23,940 bases of DNA from a virus. The stretch spans positions 1 to 23,940 of the IMG/VR virus record IMGVR_UViG_3300021197_000077. One strand, 5' to 3'. The position numbers were made by a program, and so were the translations under genes. The notes under the pieces are model-generated. The model saw nothing but the letters and a program-made list of their open reading frames with translations, was not told where the DNA came from and ran no database searches. Positions 11,941 to 20,028 of this stretch are shown piece by piece (within the stretch, counting starts at the first letter, position 1; every line of letters begins with the position of its first letter).

Positions 11941-12114
11941 ATGAGTGTAAAACAATTTTTTAAACGTGCTTGGAAAAAGCATGAAATTGCCCAACAAAAA
12001 CGTGCAGACTTTAGATTACTGAATATGATGAGTAACAAAGAGCTACACGATATTGGTATAGGGCGAGGCGATATAAGGAGAGTTATATATGCCGAAGAAA
12101 AAAAGCACAGTTAA
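11941..12114 (+). CDS. DUF1127 family protein, 57 aa
   Basis: The C-terminal part RLLNMMSNKELHDIGIGRGDIRRVIY matches the DUF1127 (YjiS-like) signature of a short helix, (M)S..EL.DIG..R.DI. The family is abundant in Alphaproteobacteria, where some members bind RNA and influence RNA turnover and metabolism. The N-terminus is basic (MSVKQFFKRAWKKHE). I chose ATG at 11941 because GGAG lies six bases before it; an upstream ATG at 11911 lacks this. The gene follows a gap with a hairpin over its ribosome binding site, so it may be separately controlled. It is an unusual phage cargo that could modulate host RNA. Confidence 0.85.
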   Translation: MSVKQFFKRAWKKHEIAQQKRADFRLLNMMSNKELHDIGIGRGDIRRVIYAEEKKHS

Positions 12115-12268
12115 TGCGGCAGGAAATTATACTAAGCCTACTATGCGGAAGCGTATGTTTAACAGCATTAAGTCAGGAACCAAAGGGGGCAAGGCAGGTC
12201 AGTGGTCTGCGAGAAAAGCCCAGCTTCTTGCTAACCGATATAAAAAAGCGGGTGGGGGCTACAAGTAA
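12089..12268 (+). CDS. small basic conserved phage protein, 59 aa
   Basis: The sequence has NAAGNYTKPTMRKRMFNSIK, then KGGKAGQWSARKAQLLANRYK and ends KAGGGYK. I recall this combination from small conserved proteins of marine phages, often next to the protein encoded by the following gene. The role is unknown. It is strongly basic. An AAGGAGAG ribosome binding site precedes the ATG inside the DUF1127 gene, and the TAA overlaps the next ATG. Confidence 0.75.
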   Translation: MPKKKSTVNAAGNYTKPTMRKRMFNSIKSGTKGGKAGQWSARKAQLLANRYKKAGGGYK

Positions 12269-12513
12269 TGGCCCTCGCTAAATCCCAAAAGAGTTTAAAG
12301 TCTTGGACTAAGCAGAAGTGGAGAACCAAGAGTGGGAAGCCCAGTGCTAAAACTGGTGAACGCTATTTACCTAGTAAGGCTATTGACTCTCTTAGCTCTA
12401 GTGAGTACGCAGCCACTACACGAGCAAAACGAAAAGGCACTAAGGCAGGTAAGCAGCATGTGGCTCAACCTAAAAAAGTTGCAGAAAAAACCAAACGATA
12501 TAGACGGACTTAG
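12268..12513 (+). CDS. small basic conserved phage protein, 81 aa (DUF5872-like)
   Basis: The pattern SLKSWTKQKWRTKSGKPSAK, GERYLPSKAIDSLSSSEYAA and TTRAKRKGTKAGKQHV resembles a conserved family of phage and environmental proteins that I associate, without verification, with the name DUF5872. It is rich in Lys/Arg/Trp and likely contacts nucleic acid. It is translated directly after the 59-aa protein (TAATG junction), so the two probably work as a pair, possibly in the virion interior or in DNA handling. Confidence 0.75.
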   Translation: MALAKSQKSLKSWTKQKWRTKSGKPSAKTGERYLPSKAIDSLSSSEYAATTRAKRKGTKAGKQHVAQPKKVAEKTKRYRRT

Positions 12514-12516
12514 CTT

Positions 12517-12768
12517 TTGACTCTGATTTCACACTTTCCATTACCTAGTATGCCCTTTCAGACACATGAGAATATTATATTTGAAAAAGCAGATAAAGAT
12601 AGATCAGCTAGAAATAATGAAGAGTATAAGCCAGAACAACCTAATAAAGTAACTCCTGATACACCAGTAGAAGATTTAAAGCTAGTAAATCAGATGTATG
12701 CGTATAACCCTAATCCAAATAAACTACGTACACCTGATGGGCAGATCGTAGATTTTATTATAGCGTAA
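12517..12768 (+). CDS. hypothetical protein, about 72-83 aa
   Basis: A polar, proline- and asparagine-rich protein, probably partly disordered, with the ending TPDGQIVDFIIA. The start is uncertain. TTG at 12517 is three bases after the previous stop and gives the plausible N-terminus LISHFPLPS; ATG at 12550 gives a 72-aa protein. Neither has a strong ribosome binding site. The family is not recognised. It sits just before the lysis cassette. Confidence 0.6.
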   Translation: MTLISHFPLPSMPFQTHENIIFEKADKDRSARNNEEYKPEQPNKVTPDTPVEDLKLVNQMYAYNPNPNKLRTPDGQIVDFIIA

Positions 12769-12771
12769 GGA

Positions 12772-12993
12772 ATGAAAATGGCACACACGATTATTGATGA
12801 CTATAAAATATTTCCACGGCTAATGATGTTAGTTGTGACGGTGCTCACATATCAATCTGTACATTGGTATATGTCATTGCCTGATCCAACTACAGGCCAA
12901 GCAGGTCTTGTTTCAGTTTGTATGGGTGCATTAACGGGTTGCTTCGGCATTTGGATGAATAAAGAAGCAAAGACAGATAGAGGCTCTAAATGA
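12772..12993 (+). CDS. small membrane protein, probable lysis-cassette component (holin-like)
   Basis: 73 aa with two hydrophobic segments, about residues 15-33 (RLMMLVVTVLTYQSVHWY) and 43-61 (QAGLVSVCMGALTGCFGIW), and a charged C-terminal tail (MNKEAKTDRGSK). The gene overlaps the next holin-like gene by four bases (ATGA), and the endolysin follows, so it belongs to the lysis cassette. Two membrane segments suit a class II holin or a pinholin-like partner; it could also be an antiholin. The function is inferred from topology and context. Confidence 0.72.
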   Translation: MKMAHTIIDDYKIFPRLMMLVVTVLTYQSVHWYMSLPDPTTGQAGLVSVCMGALTGCFGIWMNKEAKTDRGSK

Positions 12994-13373
12994 TTCAAGC
13001 ATTAATTGGTCCTATCACAAGTTTAGCAGGAACATGGTTAAATGGTAAAGTTGAAACTAAAGCTGCCGAAACTAAAGCTAAAGTTGCCAAAGCTGAAGCT
13101 GAAGCACAGATTATGCTTAGTCGGGCAACGAGTGAAGCTGATTGGGAAAAGATTATGGCACAAGGTTCTCATTCTAGCTGGAAAGACGAATGGCTAACTA
13201 TTCTTTTTTCAATCCCGTTAATTTTAGTATTTACAGGAGATTGGGGTAGAGACATAGTTGCCAATGGTTTTGTGGCATTAGAGTCAATGCCTCAATGGTA
13301 TCAGTATACGCTGGGTGTAATTGTAGCTGCCAGCTTTGGTGTTAGATCAGCTACTAAATTTTTTGGAAAGTAA
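12990..13373 (+). CDS. putative holin (GTA-type three-TM family), 127 aa
   Basis: The layout is an N-terminal segment MIQALIGPITSLAGTWLNGK, an Ala/Lys/Glu-rich helical middle (residues about 20-50), then KDEWLTILFSIPLILVFTGD and YQYTLGVIVAASFGVRSA as two membrane helices. It resembles the three-TM holin family first named from gene transfer agents, in which the WKDEW motif precedes the membrane helices. The M15 endolysin starts two bases after its stop. Its job would be to permeabilise the inner membrane so the endolysin can reach the wall. The family call is fairly confident, the activity inferred. Confidence 0.75.
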   Translation: MIQALIGPITSLAGTWLNGKVETKAAETKAKVAKAEAEAQIMLSRATSEADWEKIMAQGSHSSWKDEWLTILFSIPLILVFTGDWGRDIVANGFVALESMPQWYQYTLGVIVAASFGVRSATKFFGK

Positions 13374-13374
13374 C

Positions 13375-13827
13375 ATGGCATTTAAACTATCAAGTAGATC
13401 GTTGAAAAAACTAGAAGGTGTAAACGAACAACTGGTTCAAGTTGTAAAGGACGCAATTGAGTTGACTAAAGTAGACTTTGGTGTAACATTTGGGTTACGA
13501 ACATTAGAAGAACAAAAGAAACTTTATGAGTCAGGTCGATCACAGACTATGAAATCTAAACACCTAGAAGGACGTGCAGTAGACTTGGTAGCTTACTTTG
13601 GTTCTGATATTTCATGGGAACTAAATGTCTATGATGATATTTGTGATGCGATGGCTGAAGCAGCCAGACGTAATACATGCCCTATCAAATGGGGTGCGGC
13701 ATGGTCAGAGGGAGACATCAGAACATATTCAGGAACTGCAGAAGATGCAATGAATGCATATGTAGACCTACGTAGATCACAAGGACGTAGGCCATTTATT
13801 GATGCTCCGCATTTTGAAATGATGTAA
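13375..13827 (+). CDS. M15 family peptidase endolysin
   Basis: Probable L-alanyl-D-glutamate or D-Ala-D-Ala type peptidase of family M15 (VanY/CwlK-like), 150 aa, the usual size of single-domain phage endolysins. Zinc-site residues can be placed: His63 and Asp70 in SKHLEGRAVDL and His146 in APHFEM, with GLRTLEEQKKLYESGR upstream as the family's typical helix. The start at 13375 follows GGAAAG; an upstream in-frame GTG lies inside the holin gene and is unlikely. No signal peptide is visible, so export needs the holin. Confidence 0.9.
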   Translation: MAFKLSSRSLKKLEGVNEQLVQVVKDAIELTKVDFGVTFGLRTLEEQKKLYESGRSQTMKSKHLEGRAVDLVAYFGSDISWELNVYDDICDAMAEAARRNTCPIKWGAAWSEGDIRTYSGTAEDAMNAYVDLRRSQGRRPFIDAPHFEMM

Positions 13828-13828
13828 T

Positions 13829-14200
13829 ATGGCTAGACAACTAACAGAACAACAGCAAAAGTTTTTGGATGTGTTATTTGATCAGGCAGGTGGAGATATT
13901 CCTACTGCCAAAAAACTTGCAGGGTATGCGGAGACAACATCTACTACGCATATTATCAAAGGTTTAAAGGAAGAAATCATTGATGCTACGCAGACGTATC
14001 TGTCTCGTAATGCTCCAAAAGCAGCAATGGCTATGGTAGGTGCGTTATACGATCCTACTGAGCTAGGTATTCGTGATAAGATGCAAGCAGCCAAAGAGTT
14101 GCTTGACCGCACAGGCTTGGTAAAGACTGAAAAGATGCAAGTTGAAGCCAAGGGCGGTGTAATGTTAATGCCACCTAAACAAACGGAAGAAGATGACTAA
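13829..14200 (+). CDS. putative terminase small subunit
   Basis: The N-terminal region LTEQQQKFLDVLFDQAGGDI followed by PTAKKLAGYAETTSTTHIIKG is the helix-turn-helix layout of small terminase subunits, and IRDKMQAAKELLDRTGLVK is the usual helical follow-on before the oligomerisation part. At 123 aa it is of the expected size. It would recognise phage DNA and recruit TerL for packaging. It precedes a helical protein and TerL in order, and overlaps the next gene by 8 nt. The next gene is a rival candidate for the same role. Confidence 0.75.
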   Translation: MARQLTEQQQKFLDVLFDQAGGDIPTAKKLAGYAETTSTTHIIKGLKEEIIDATQTYLSRNAPKAAMAMVGALYDPTELGIRDKMQAAKELLDRTGLVKTEKMQVEAKGGVMLMPPKQTEEDD

Positions 14201-14615
14201 ACCATTAAAGAAATGGAAGTTACCCCAACCAACTGACATAAAAGAAGACAATGAGTGGATACCCATTCCACGTATATCCAGAACAATTCCATTTGGATAT
14301 GACATAGACCCTGATGATCCAGACGTACTGTTGCCTAATGAGAACCAGTTAGATATGCTAGAAAAAGCAAAGCAATATCTAAAACAATACTCATATCGTG
14401 AAGTAGCCAATTGGCTGGCACGAAATACAGGCAGAGATATATCTCACGTAGGTTTGAAGAAGCGGTTAGATAATGAGCGAACAAGAAAAAACAAAGCTGG
14501 AAGCCTTCGCAGATGGGCAGACTATGCGAAAAAGGCAATCGCCAAAGCGGAAGAGCTTGAAGCCAAACGCCTCGGTGCAAAAACAGATAACGAAAAAGAA
14601 ACCAGCGCAGCCTAA
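14193..14615 (+). CDS. hypothetical helix-turn-helix-like protein upstream of TerL, 140 aa
   Basis: The segment YSYREVANWLARNTGRDISH (about residues 66-85) reads as a helix-turn-helix, followed by GLKKRLDNERTRKNKAG and a long charged helix (YAKKAIAKAEELEAKRLG). The N-terminus is proline-rich. Proteins of this layout are common just before TerL in marine phages and may form part of the packaging start complex, but this one has no assigned role. Its last 143 nt overlap the annotated TerL start in another frame. Confidence 0.7.
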   Translation: MTKPLKKWKLPQPTDIKEDNEWIPIPRISRTIPFGYDIDPDDPDVLLPNENQLDMLEKAKQYLKQYSYREVANWLARNTGRDISHVGLKKRLDNERTRKNKAGSLRRWADYAKKAIAKAEELEAKRLGAKTDNEKETSAA

Positions 14616-16050
14616 ACAAAATCCTGTAGTTGAACAACTTCCTATTGAAGAAACACATAATATTATCTTCAAACCAAATGCAGGACCACAAACAGATTTT
14701 CTAGCTGCAGGTGAACGAGAAGTTTTATATGGCGGCAGTGCTGGCGGTGGCAAAAGCTACGCTATGCTTGCAGACCCATTACGCTACATGGGCCACCCAG
14801 ACTTTTCAGGTTTGCTATTACGGCATACTACAGAAGAACTTAGGGAACTTATATTTAAATCACAAGAAATGTACCCTAAGATTTGGAAAGGTATTAAGTG
14901 GTCAGAACGTAAGATGCAGTGGACTGCGCCATCTGGCGCAAGATTGTGGATGTCGTATCTTGATAAGGAAGACGATGTTTTGCGTTATCAGGGTCTAGCG
15001 TTTAGCTGGATAGGCTTTGACGAGTTGACACAATGGCCCACACCATTTGCGTGGAATTATATGCGCTCTCGTTTACGGTCTACTGCACCTGATCTTCCAG
15101 TATATATGAGGGCTACTACCAACCCAGGAGGTAGAGGTCATCACTGGGTTAAGAAAATGTTTATTGATCCAGCCCCACACGGTAAAGCATTTGAAGCTAC
15201 AGATATTGAAACAAGTGAGGTACTACGTTATCCTGCTGGACATGCCAAAGCTGGTAAGTTTTTATTCAAACGTAGGTTTATACCTGCCCGTCTTTCCGAC
15301 AATCCTTACCTAGCTGAACAGGGTGACTACGAAGCAATGCTTCTGTCACTACCAGAACAGCAACGTAGGCAATTGCTAGAGGGCGATTGGGATATTAAAG
15401 AAGGCGCAGCCTTTACAGAATTTGATAGGAATATACACGTTGTTGAGCCATTTAACATCCCTAATAACTGGGTTAAATTTAGAGCTTGTGATTACGGTTA
15501 CGGTTCTCACAGTGGTGTGTTGTGGTTTGCCGTATCGCCTAATGAGCAACTTATTATATATAGAGAATTATACGTCAGTAAGGTTTTAGCTACAGATTTA
15601 GCAGATATGGTTATGGGATTAGAGGCAGAAGATGGAAATATTAGATATGGCGTTCTTGATAGCTCTTTATGGCATAAGCGTGGTGATACTGGGCCATCAT
15701 TGGCTGAACAAATGATTCAGAAAGGATGCCGATGGCGTCCATCCGATAGATCACGAGGCTCAAGAGTTGCAGGTAAAAACGAAATACACAGACGATTACA
15801 GGTAGACGAATTTACAGAAGAACCAAGAATAGTATTTTTTAACAACTGCACTAACACAATTGCACAATTACCTGCGCTACCAATAGATAAAAAGAATCCC
15901 GAAGATATTGATACAACTTCAGAAGACCACTTGTACGATGCTTTAAGATACGGTATAATGTCAAGACCAAGGTTTAGTGTATTCGATTATGATCCACATG
16001 GCAGACCATCAACGGGTATGAGAGTTGCGGATAGCACCTTTGGATATTAA
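14473..16050 (+). CDS. terL: terminase large subunit
   Basis: Packaging motor ATPase and headful or site-specific nuclease. The Walker A motif is GGSAGGGKS (residues 87-95), the Walker B is WIGFDEL (Asp183, Glu184) and the coupling motif is ATTNPGG (214-220). The nuclease domain has Asp340 (RACDYGYG), Asp396 (GVLDSS) and the late acidic motif DHLYDALRYG near residue 485. The 525-aa length is normal. The start is uncertain: ATG at 14473 or 14524 both lie inside the upstream gene, and no Met occurs between there and the conserved domain. The N-terminal 50 residues are basic and low complexity. Confidence 0.95.
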   Translation: MSEQEKTKLEAFADGQTMRKRQSPKRKSLKPNASVQKQITKKKPAQPKQNPVVEQLPIEETHNIIFKPNAGPQTDFLAAGEREVLYGGSAGGGKSYAMLADPLRYMGHPDFSGLLLRHTTEELRELIFKSQEMYPKIWKGIKWSERKMQWTAPSGARLWMSYLDKEDDVLRYQGLAFSWIGFDELTQWPTPFAWNYMRSRLRSTAPDLPVYMRATTNPGGRGHHWVKKMFIDPAPHGKAFEATDIETSEVLRYPAGHAKAGKFLFKRRFIPARLSDNPYLAEQGDYEAMLLSLPEQQRRQLLEGDWDIKEGAAFTEFDRNIHVVEPFNIPNNWVKFRACDYGYGSHSGVLWFAVSPNEQLIIYRELYVSKVLATDLADMVMGLEAEDGNIRYGVLDSSLWHKRGDTGPSLAEQMIQKGCRWRPSDRSRGSRVAGKNEIHRRLQVDEFTEEPRIVFFNNCTNTIAQLPALPIDKKNPEDIDTTSEDHLYDALRYGIMSRPRFSVFDYDPHGRPSTGMRVADSTFGY

Positions 16051-16060
16051 GGAAAATTAA

Positions 16061-18202
16061 ATGGCAGAAGAAAACGAAACATTTATTGAAGATGATTCAA
16101 TTGTCCTAGATGATATTGATAATGATATAGCAGAAGATTCGCAAACAGAAAATATCATTCCATTTATTCTGGAACGTTTTCATCGTGCAGAAGATTACAG
16201 AAAACAAGATGAAGAGCGTTGGTTACGATCTTACCGTAACTACCGTGGTATATACGGACCAGAGGTTCAGTTTACTGAAGCAGAAAAATCTCGTGTATTT
16301 ATTAAAGTAACTAAAACAAAAACACTTGCGGCATATGGACAAATTGTAGACGTACTATTTGCAAATAATAAATTTCCTTTGACTATTGATCCTACAGAAT
16401 TACCAGACGGTGTAGTTGCTGACGTTAACTTTGATCCACAAGAACCAGAACAATTACGTACTAACGGCAAGGATGAGTCAGTTAGCCCATATGGATTTGC
16501 GGGAGATGGTCGTGAAATACCTGCAGGTGCTACGGCTAAAACACTTGGGGATAGCCTTGGCCCAATGGCAGATAAGTTTGAAGGCATTGATAATTTAAAA
16601 GCAGGTGTAGGCAAAACACCTACTTCTGTTACCTTTAGTCCTGCAATGATTGCGGCTAAAAATATGCAGAAGAAAATACATGACCAACTAGAAGAATCAA
16701 ACGCATCTAAACATTTACGTAGTACTGCATTTGAAATGGCTTTGTTTGGTACAGGTATTATGAAAGGCCCGTTTGCTGTAGACAAAGAATATCCTAATTG
16801 GAATAACGAGGGTGAATATGATCCTATCTTCAAAACAGTTCCAAAGGTTAACCATGTATCTGTATGGAATTTTTATCCTGACCCAGACGCAAACAATATG
16901 GATGATGCCCAATATGTGATTGAGCGACACAAGTTGTCACGCTCTCAGATGCGTGGACTAAAGAAACGTCCATACTTTCGCTCTGCTGTAATTGATGAAG
17001 CAATTAGGCTAGGTGAAAATTATAATAAAGAATATTGGGAAGATGATTTGTCTGACTATGCACCAGAGCATGGTGTAGAACGTTTTGAGGTTCTTGAGTA
17101 TTGGGGTATGGTAGATACCGAAACTCTTGAAGAACAAGGCGTAGATATTCCAGATGAACTAATGGCAATGGATGAGTTACAAGCAAACGTTTGGATTTGT
17201 AATGGTAAACTGATTCGCATGGTTCTTAATCCATTTAAACCAGCTACTATTCCTTATGTAGCATCTCCGTATGAGCTTAACCCTTACTCATTTTTTGGTG
17301 TAGGTATTGCAGAAAACATGGACGATACACAGACACTTATGAATGGATTTATGCGTATGGCGGTGGACAATGCGGTTATGTCAGGTAACTTGTTAATTGA
17401 GGTTGATGAAACTAACTTAGTCCCAGGTCAAGACTTAACAGTATACCCTGGAAAAGTATTTAGACGCCAAGGTGGAGCACCAGGACAAGCTATCTTTGGC
17501 ACTAAGTTTCCTAACGTTTCTGGCGAGAACATGCAGCTATTTGACAAGGCTCGTGTGCTTGCAGATGAGTCAACAGGCTTTCCATCCTTTGCACATGGAC
17601 AAACAGGTGTTACAGGCGTAGGACGTACAGCTAGTGGTATTAGTATGCTTATGGGTGCTGCTAGTGGTGCGATTAAGAATGTTATTAAAAACGTAGACGA
17701 TTATCTGTTACGCCCACTTGGTGAACGGTTATATCGTTTTAACATGCAATTTGATTTTGATCCTAACATCCGTGGCGACTTAGAAGTAAAAGCACGTGGA
17801 ACAGAATCACTAATGGCTAACGAGGTACGTAGCCAAAGACTAATGCAGTTTATGCAGATTGCAAGTACCCCAACCCTTGCACCTTTTGCAAGATTCCAGT
17901 ATATTATTAGGGAGATTGCTAAGTCGTTAGAACTAGACCCAGATAAAGTTACTAACAATATGAACGAAGCGGCAATACAAGCAGAGCTAATGAAACAGTT
18001 TCAACAGCCAGCCCAGCCTGAAGGAGCACCTGCAGGAGCAGATGCAGCAGACCCAACGGGAGCAGGTGGTGGTAATATAGGAACTGGCATGGCTCCGCAA
18101 CCTAACGAACAAGGATTTAGTGGAAATGATGCAGGACAAGGAGCACCTCAACAAGCTCAAGGGTCTGGTGAGCAACCACCAGCAGTGGGGCCAGTTCAAT
18201 AA
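16061..18202 (+). CDS. portal protein
   Basis: A 713-aa protein directly after TerL, with the features of large podovirus/P22-like portals: an acidic N-terminus, the RWLRSYRNYRGIYGPEV helix, a long wing and stem region with FEMALFGTGIMKGPF and WNFYPDPDA, then NPYSFFGVGIAENMDDTQTL and RMAVDNAVMSGN typical of the portal core. The C-terminal tail from about residue 645 is Gln/Pro/Gly/Ala-rich and probably flexible. It forms the dodecameric ring at the capsid vertex through which DNA is packaged. AAGGAAAAT gives a good ribosome binding site. No head protease or scaffold gene directly follows. Confidence 0.88.
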   Translation: MAEENETFIEDDSIVLDDIDNDIAEDSQTENIIPFILERFHRAEDYRKQDEERWLRSYRNYRGIYGPEVQFTEAEKSRVFIKVTKTKTLAAYGQIVDVLFANNKFPLTIDPTELPDGVVADVNFDPQEPEQLRTNGKDESVSPYGFAGDGREIPAGATAKTLGDSLGPMADKFEGIDNLKAGVGKTPTSVTFSPAMIAAKNMQKKIHDQLEESNASKHLRSTAFEMALFGTGIMKGPFAVDKEYPNWNNEGEYDPIFKTVPKVNHVSVWNFYPDPDANNMDDAQYVIERHKLSRSQMRGLKKRPYFRSAVIDEAIRLGENYNKEYWEDDLSDYAPEHGVERFEVLEYWGMVDTETLEEQGVDIPDELMAMDELQANVWICNGKLIRMVLNPFKPATIPYVASPYELNPYSFFGVGIAENMDDTQTLMNGFMRMAVDNAVMSGNLLIEVDETNLVPGQDLTVYPGKVFRRQGGAPGQAIFGTKFPNVSGENMQLFDKARVLADESTGFPSFAHGQTGVTGVGRTASGISMLMGAASGAIKNVIKNVDDYLLRPLGERLYRFNMQFDFDPNIRGDLEVKARGTESLMANEVRSQRLMQFMQIASTPTLAPFARFQYIIREIAKSLELDPDKVTNNMNEAAIQAELMKQFQQPAQPEGAPAGADAADPTGAGGGNIGTGMAPQPNEQGFSGNDAGQGAPQQAQGSGEQPPAVGPVQ

Positions 18203-18344
18203 TTATTTAGATATTTTAATTGATCAACAGCATCGTATTATGGAACAAACAGATAATACGACTGCTATGCACAGAGCACAGGGTGCAATATTTACATTAC
18301 GCAGATTAAAACTTTTACGTGATGAGGTACTAAAGCAGGGATAA
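18126..18344 (+). CDS. small helical protein after the portal
   Basis: The C-terminal part QQWGQFNNYLDILIDQQHRI ... AQGAIFTLRRLKLLRDEVL is helical, in the style of small proteins that follow the portal gene in marine podoviruses. The start overlaps the end of the portal gene by about 77 nt in another frame, where the portal encodes its low-complexity tail. Candidate starts are GTG 18120, ATG 18126 and ATG 18129, with GTGGAA as weak ribosome binding site. It may assist head-neck assembly, but this is context only. Confidence 0.65.
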   Translation: MMQDKEHLNKLKGLVSNHQQWGQFNNYLDILIDQQHRIMEQTDNTTAMHRAQGAIFTLRRLKLLRDEVLKQG

Positions 18345-18345
18345 A

Positions 18346-20028
18346 ATGGGCTTACTTACTAAACTATTACAGAAAGCACCAGAGGTAGCACAGGCGGCAC
18401 GTTCTGTTCCTAAACGAGAAATGAACCCTTTGATAAAACGAAGGGCAGAAGAACTTGCAAAAAAGATAGACGAAGAAAACTTAAATTCTGTAGATAATCA
18501 AACTGTAGGAAAAATGTATTCTCCTGTCGTGTCTACCGCAGAGCAGATGGACATTGGCCTAGAGGGAACTAAGGGTGAAAACATAGAAGCGTTTTTACGT
18601 AAACGTGCTCCTAATGTTACAGATGCAGAAAAACAATTTTACGAACTAGGGTTTGAGCCACAACGAAAGTACACACGTGAAGAAGTACTTGACGAATTAA
18701 AAGGCGTAAACACAGAATATACTATACGTAAAAAAGTACGTGAAGAAGATTATGACGATTTAAGCTGGGAAGATCAACAACGTCAACCTATTTTTGCAAA
18801 CGAAGAAACCTATGAAGAAATTACTGTAAACGCTGATAGAGGTAGTATTCCATTAGGCGAAGAGGTAACACATTTTAGTCCTGAGACATTAGTACACACA
18901 CGTCTATCTGTAATTAGTCCTTTTGACGAACCTGACTACAGAGCAGTGCTTGTGGAAGAAATACAGAGTGATCTCTATAAAATTGCTAAAATTTCAGACA
19001 TGCAAATGAAAAGAATAATGGATAAAACGTATACACCCTTTACGGGTTCTGTAGAAGAACTAAGACCTTTATCTGTTAATGAAAGTGAAACAGTACAAGT
19101 ACCAGCAATAGAATGGCACAAAACGGATATTGAACTTTCAGCAGAGGAATTTGGTTTAGTTGTAGGTAATGAAAAAGGTCTTGCTGTTGTACTCAACGCA
19201 TTTGATAAACTAGAAAAGTTAGAATCCAATACACGTGTACAAAGTGTGTTAGAAAATACTAAGCGTAACATACGTGAAGAAACTAGACTAAAGTTAAAAG
19301 ATGCTGGAATTATTGTAAGCGGTAAAGATAATAATGAATTAATAAAAAGAGCTTTTAAATATATATTAGAATTAGATGAAACAAACGTTGATCCTGACGA
19401 AATAGAAATGATGGGTGGATTAGTTGATTTCTTTGACTCAGCCGTAGACGATGTTGTTCCTGGAATTATGGAACAGTTAAATCATCAATTAAAAAACAAT
19501 GTAGATATTAATAAAGGGTATAAAGGGTATACACCCGATGCTGATCCTAGAAAACCTGTTCCTGTAAAAACAAAAACAGATGTAGTTCGTAAGGGTATAC
19601 TAGCTAACATTGCTTACGCAAAAGAAAACGGTATTAATAAAATTCTTGTGCCTAGTTACAAAGAAATTGCAGCACAAAGAGTTTCTACATTTGGTGATAT
19701 TGCCCACAATTTAAAAGATCAAAAATCTGCTGAAAAATATTTTAAACTATATAACAGTGGTTATGAAGATGCAGCAAATGAAGTAGCCCAAGACTATTTT
19801 GAAAAAGTGTTTAAGCCTATTTATGGTGATGCTTTGACGAAGGTACTAGGTACTTTAATACGAGAAACAAAAGGCCAAATTAAAGTAGGAAAGAAAAACA
19901 TGCCGTACAAAGATGTGCTGCAAAACAAACAAGAGATAAAAACTCTCACTGAAATAGACATTACGGATTTTGAATTTGATCCTAAGAACGATGCTTTAAG
20001 ATTTAACAGAGGTGGATTAGCAGCATGA
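18346..20028 (+). CDS. large virion-associated or polyvalent-like protein, 560 aa
   Basis: A central block LVHTRLSVISPFDEPDYRAV followed by LVEEIQSDLYK (about residues 184-209) and a later block AYAKENGINKILVPSYKEIA resemble a domain I associate with phage and plasmid polyvalent proteins (VEEIQSDW family). The C-terminus ends DITDFEFDPKNDALRFNRGGLAA, with the RGG tail seen elsewhere in this arm. The rest is charged and helical. Such proteins may be packaged and injected with DNA or have an enzymatic role in the host. AGCAGGG is a fair ribosome binding site, and the stop forms ATGA with the next gene. Confidence 0.65.
   Translation: MGLLTKLLQKAPEVAQAARSVPKREMNPLIKRRAEELAKKIDEENLNSVDNQTVGKMYSPVVSTAEQMDIGLEGTKGENIEAFLRKRAPNVTDAEKQFYELGFEPQRKYTREEVLDELKGVNTEYTIRKKVREEDYDDLSWEDQQRQPIFANEETYEEITVNADRGSIPLGEEVTHFSPETLVHTRLSVISPFDEPDYRAVLVEEIQSDLYKIAKISDMQMKRIMDKTYTPFTGSVEELRPLSVNESETVQVPAIEWHKTDIELSAEEFGLVVGNEKGLAVVLNAFDKLEKLESNTRVQSVLENTKRNIREETRLKLKDAGIIVSGKDNNELIKRAFKYILELDETNVDPDEIEMMGGLVDFFDSAVDDVVPGIMEQLNHQLKNNVDINKGYKGYTPDADPRKPVPVKTKTDVVRKGILANIAYAKENGINKILVPSYKEIAAQRVSTFGDIAHNLKDQKSAEKYFKLYNSGYEDAANEVAQDYFEKVFKPIYGDALTKVLGTLIRETKGQIKVGKKNMPYKDVLQNKQEIKTLTEIDITDFEFDPKNDALRFNRGGLAA

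Noticed and set aside
16267-16833. 188-codon minus-strand frame inside the portal gene
   Set aside because: Opposite to a well-supported portal gene and without translation signals.
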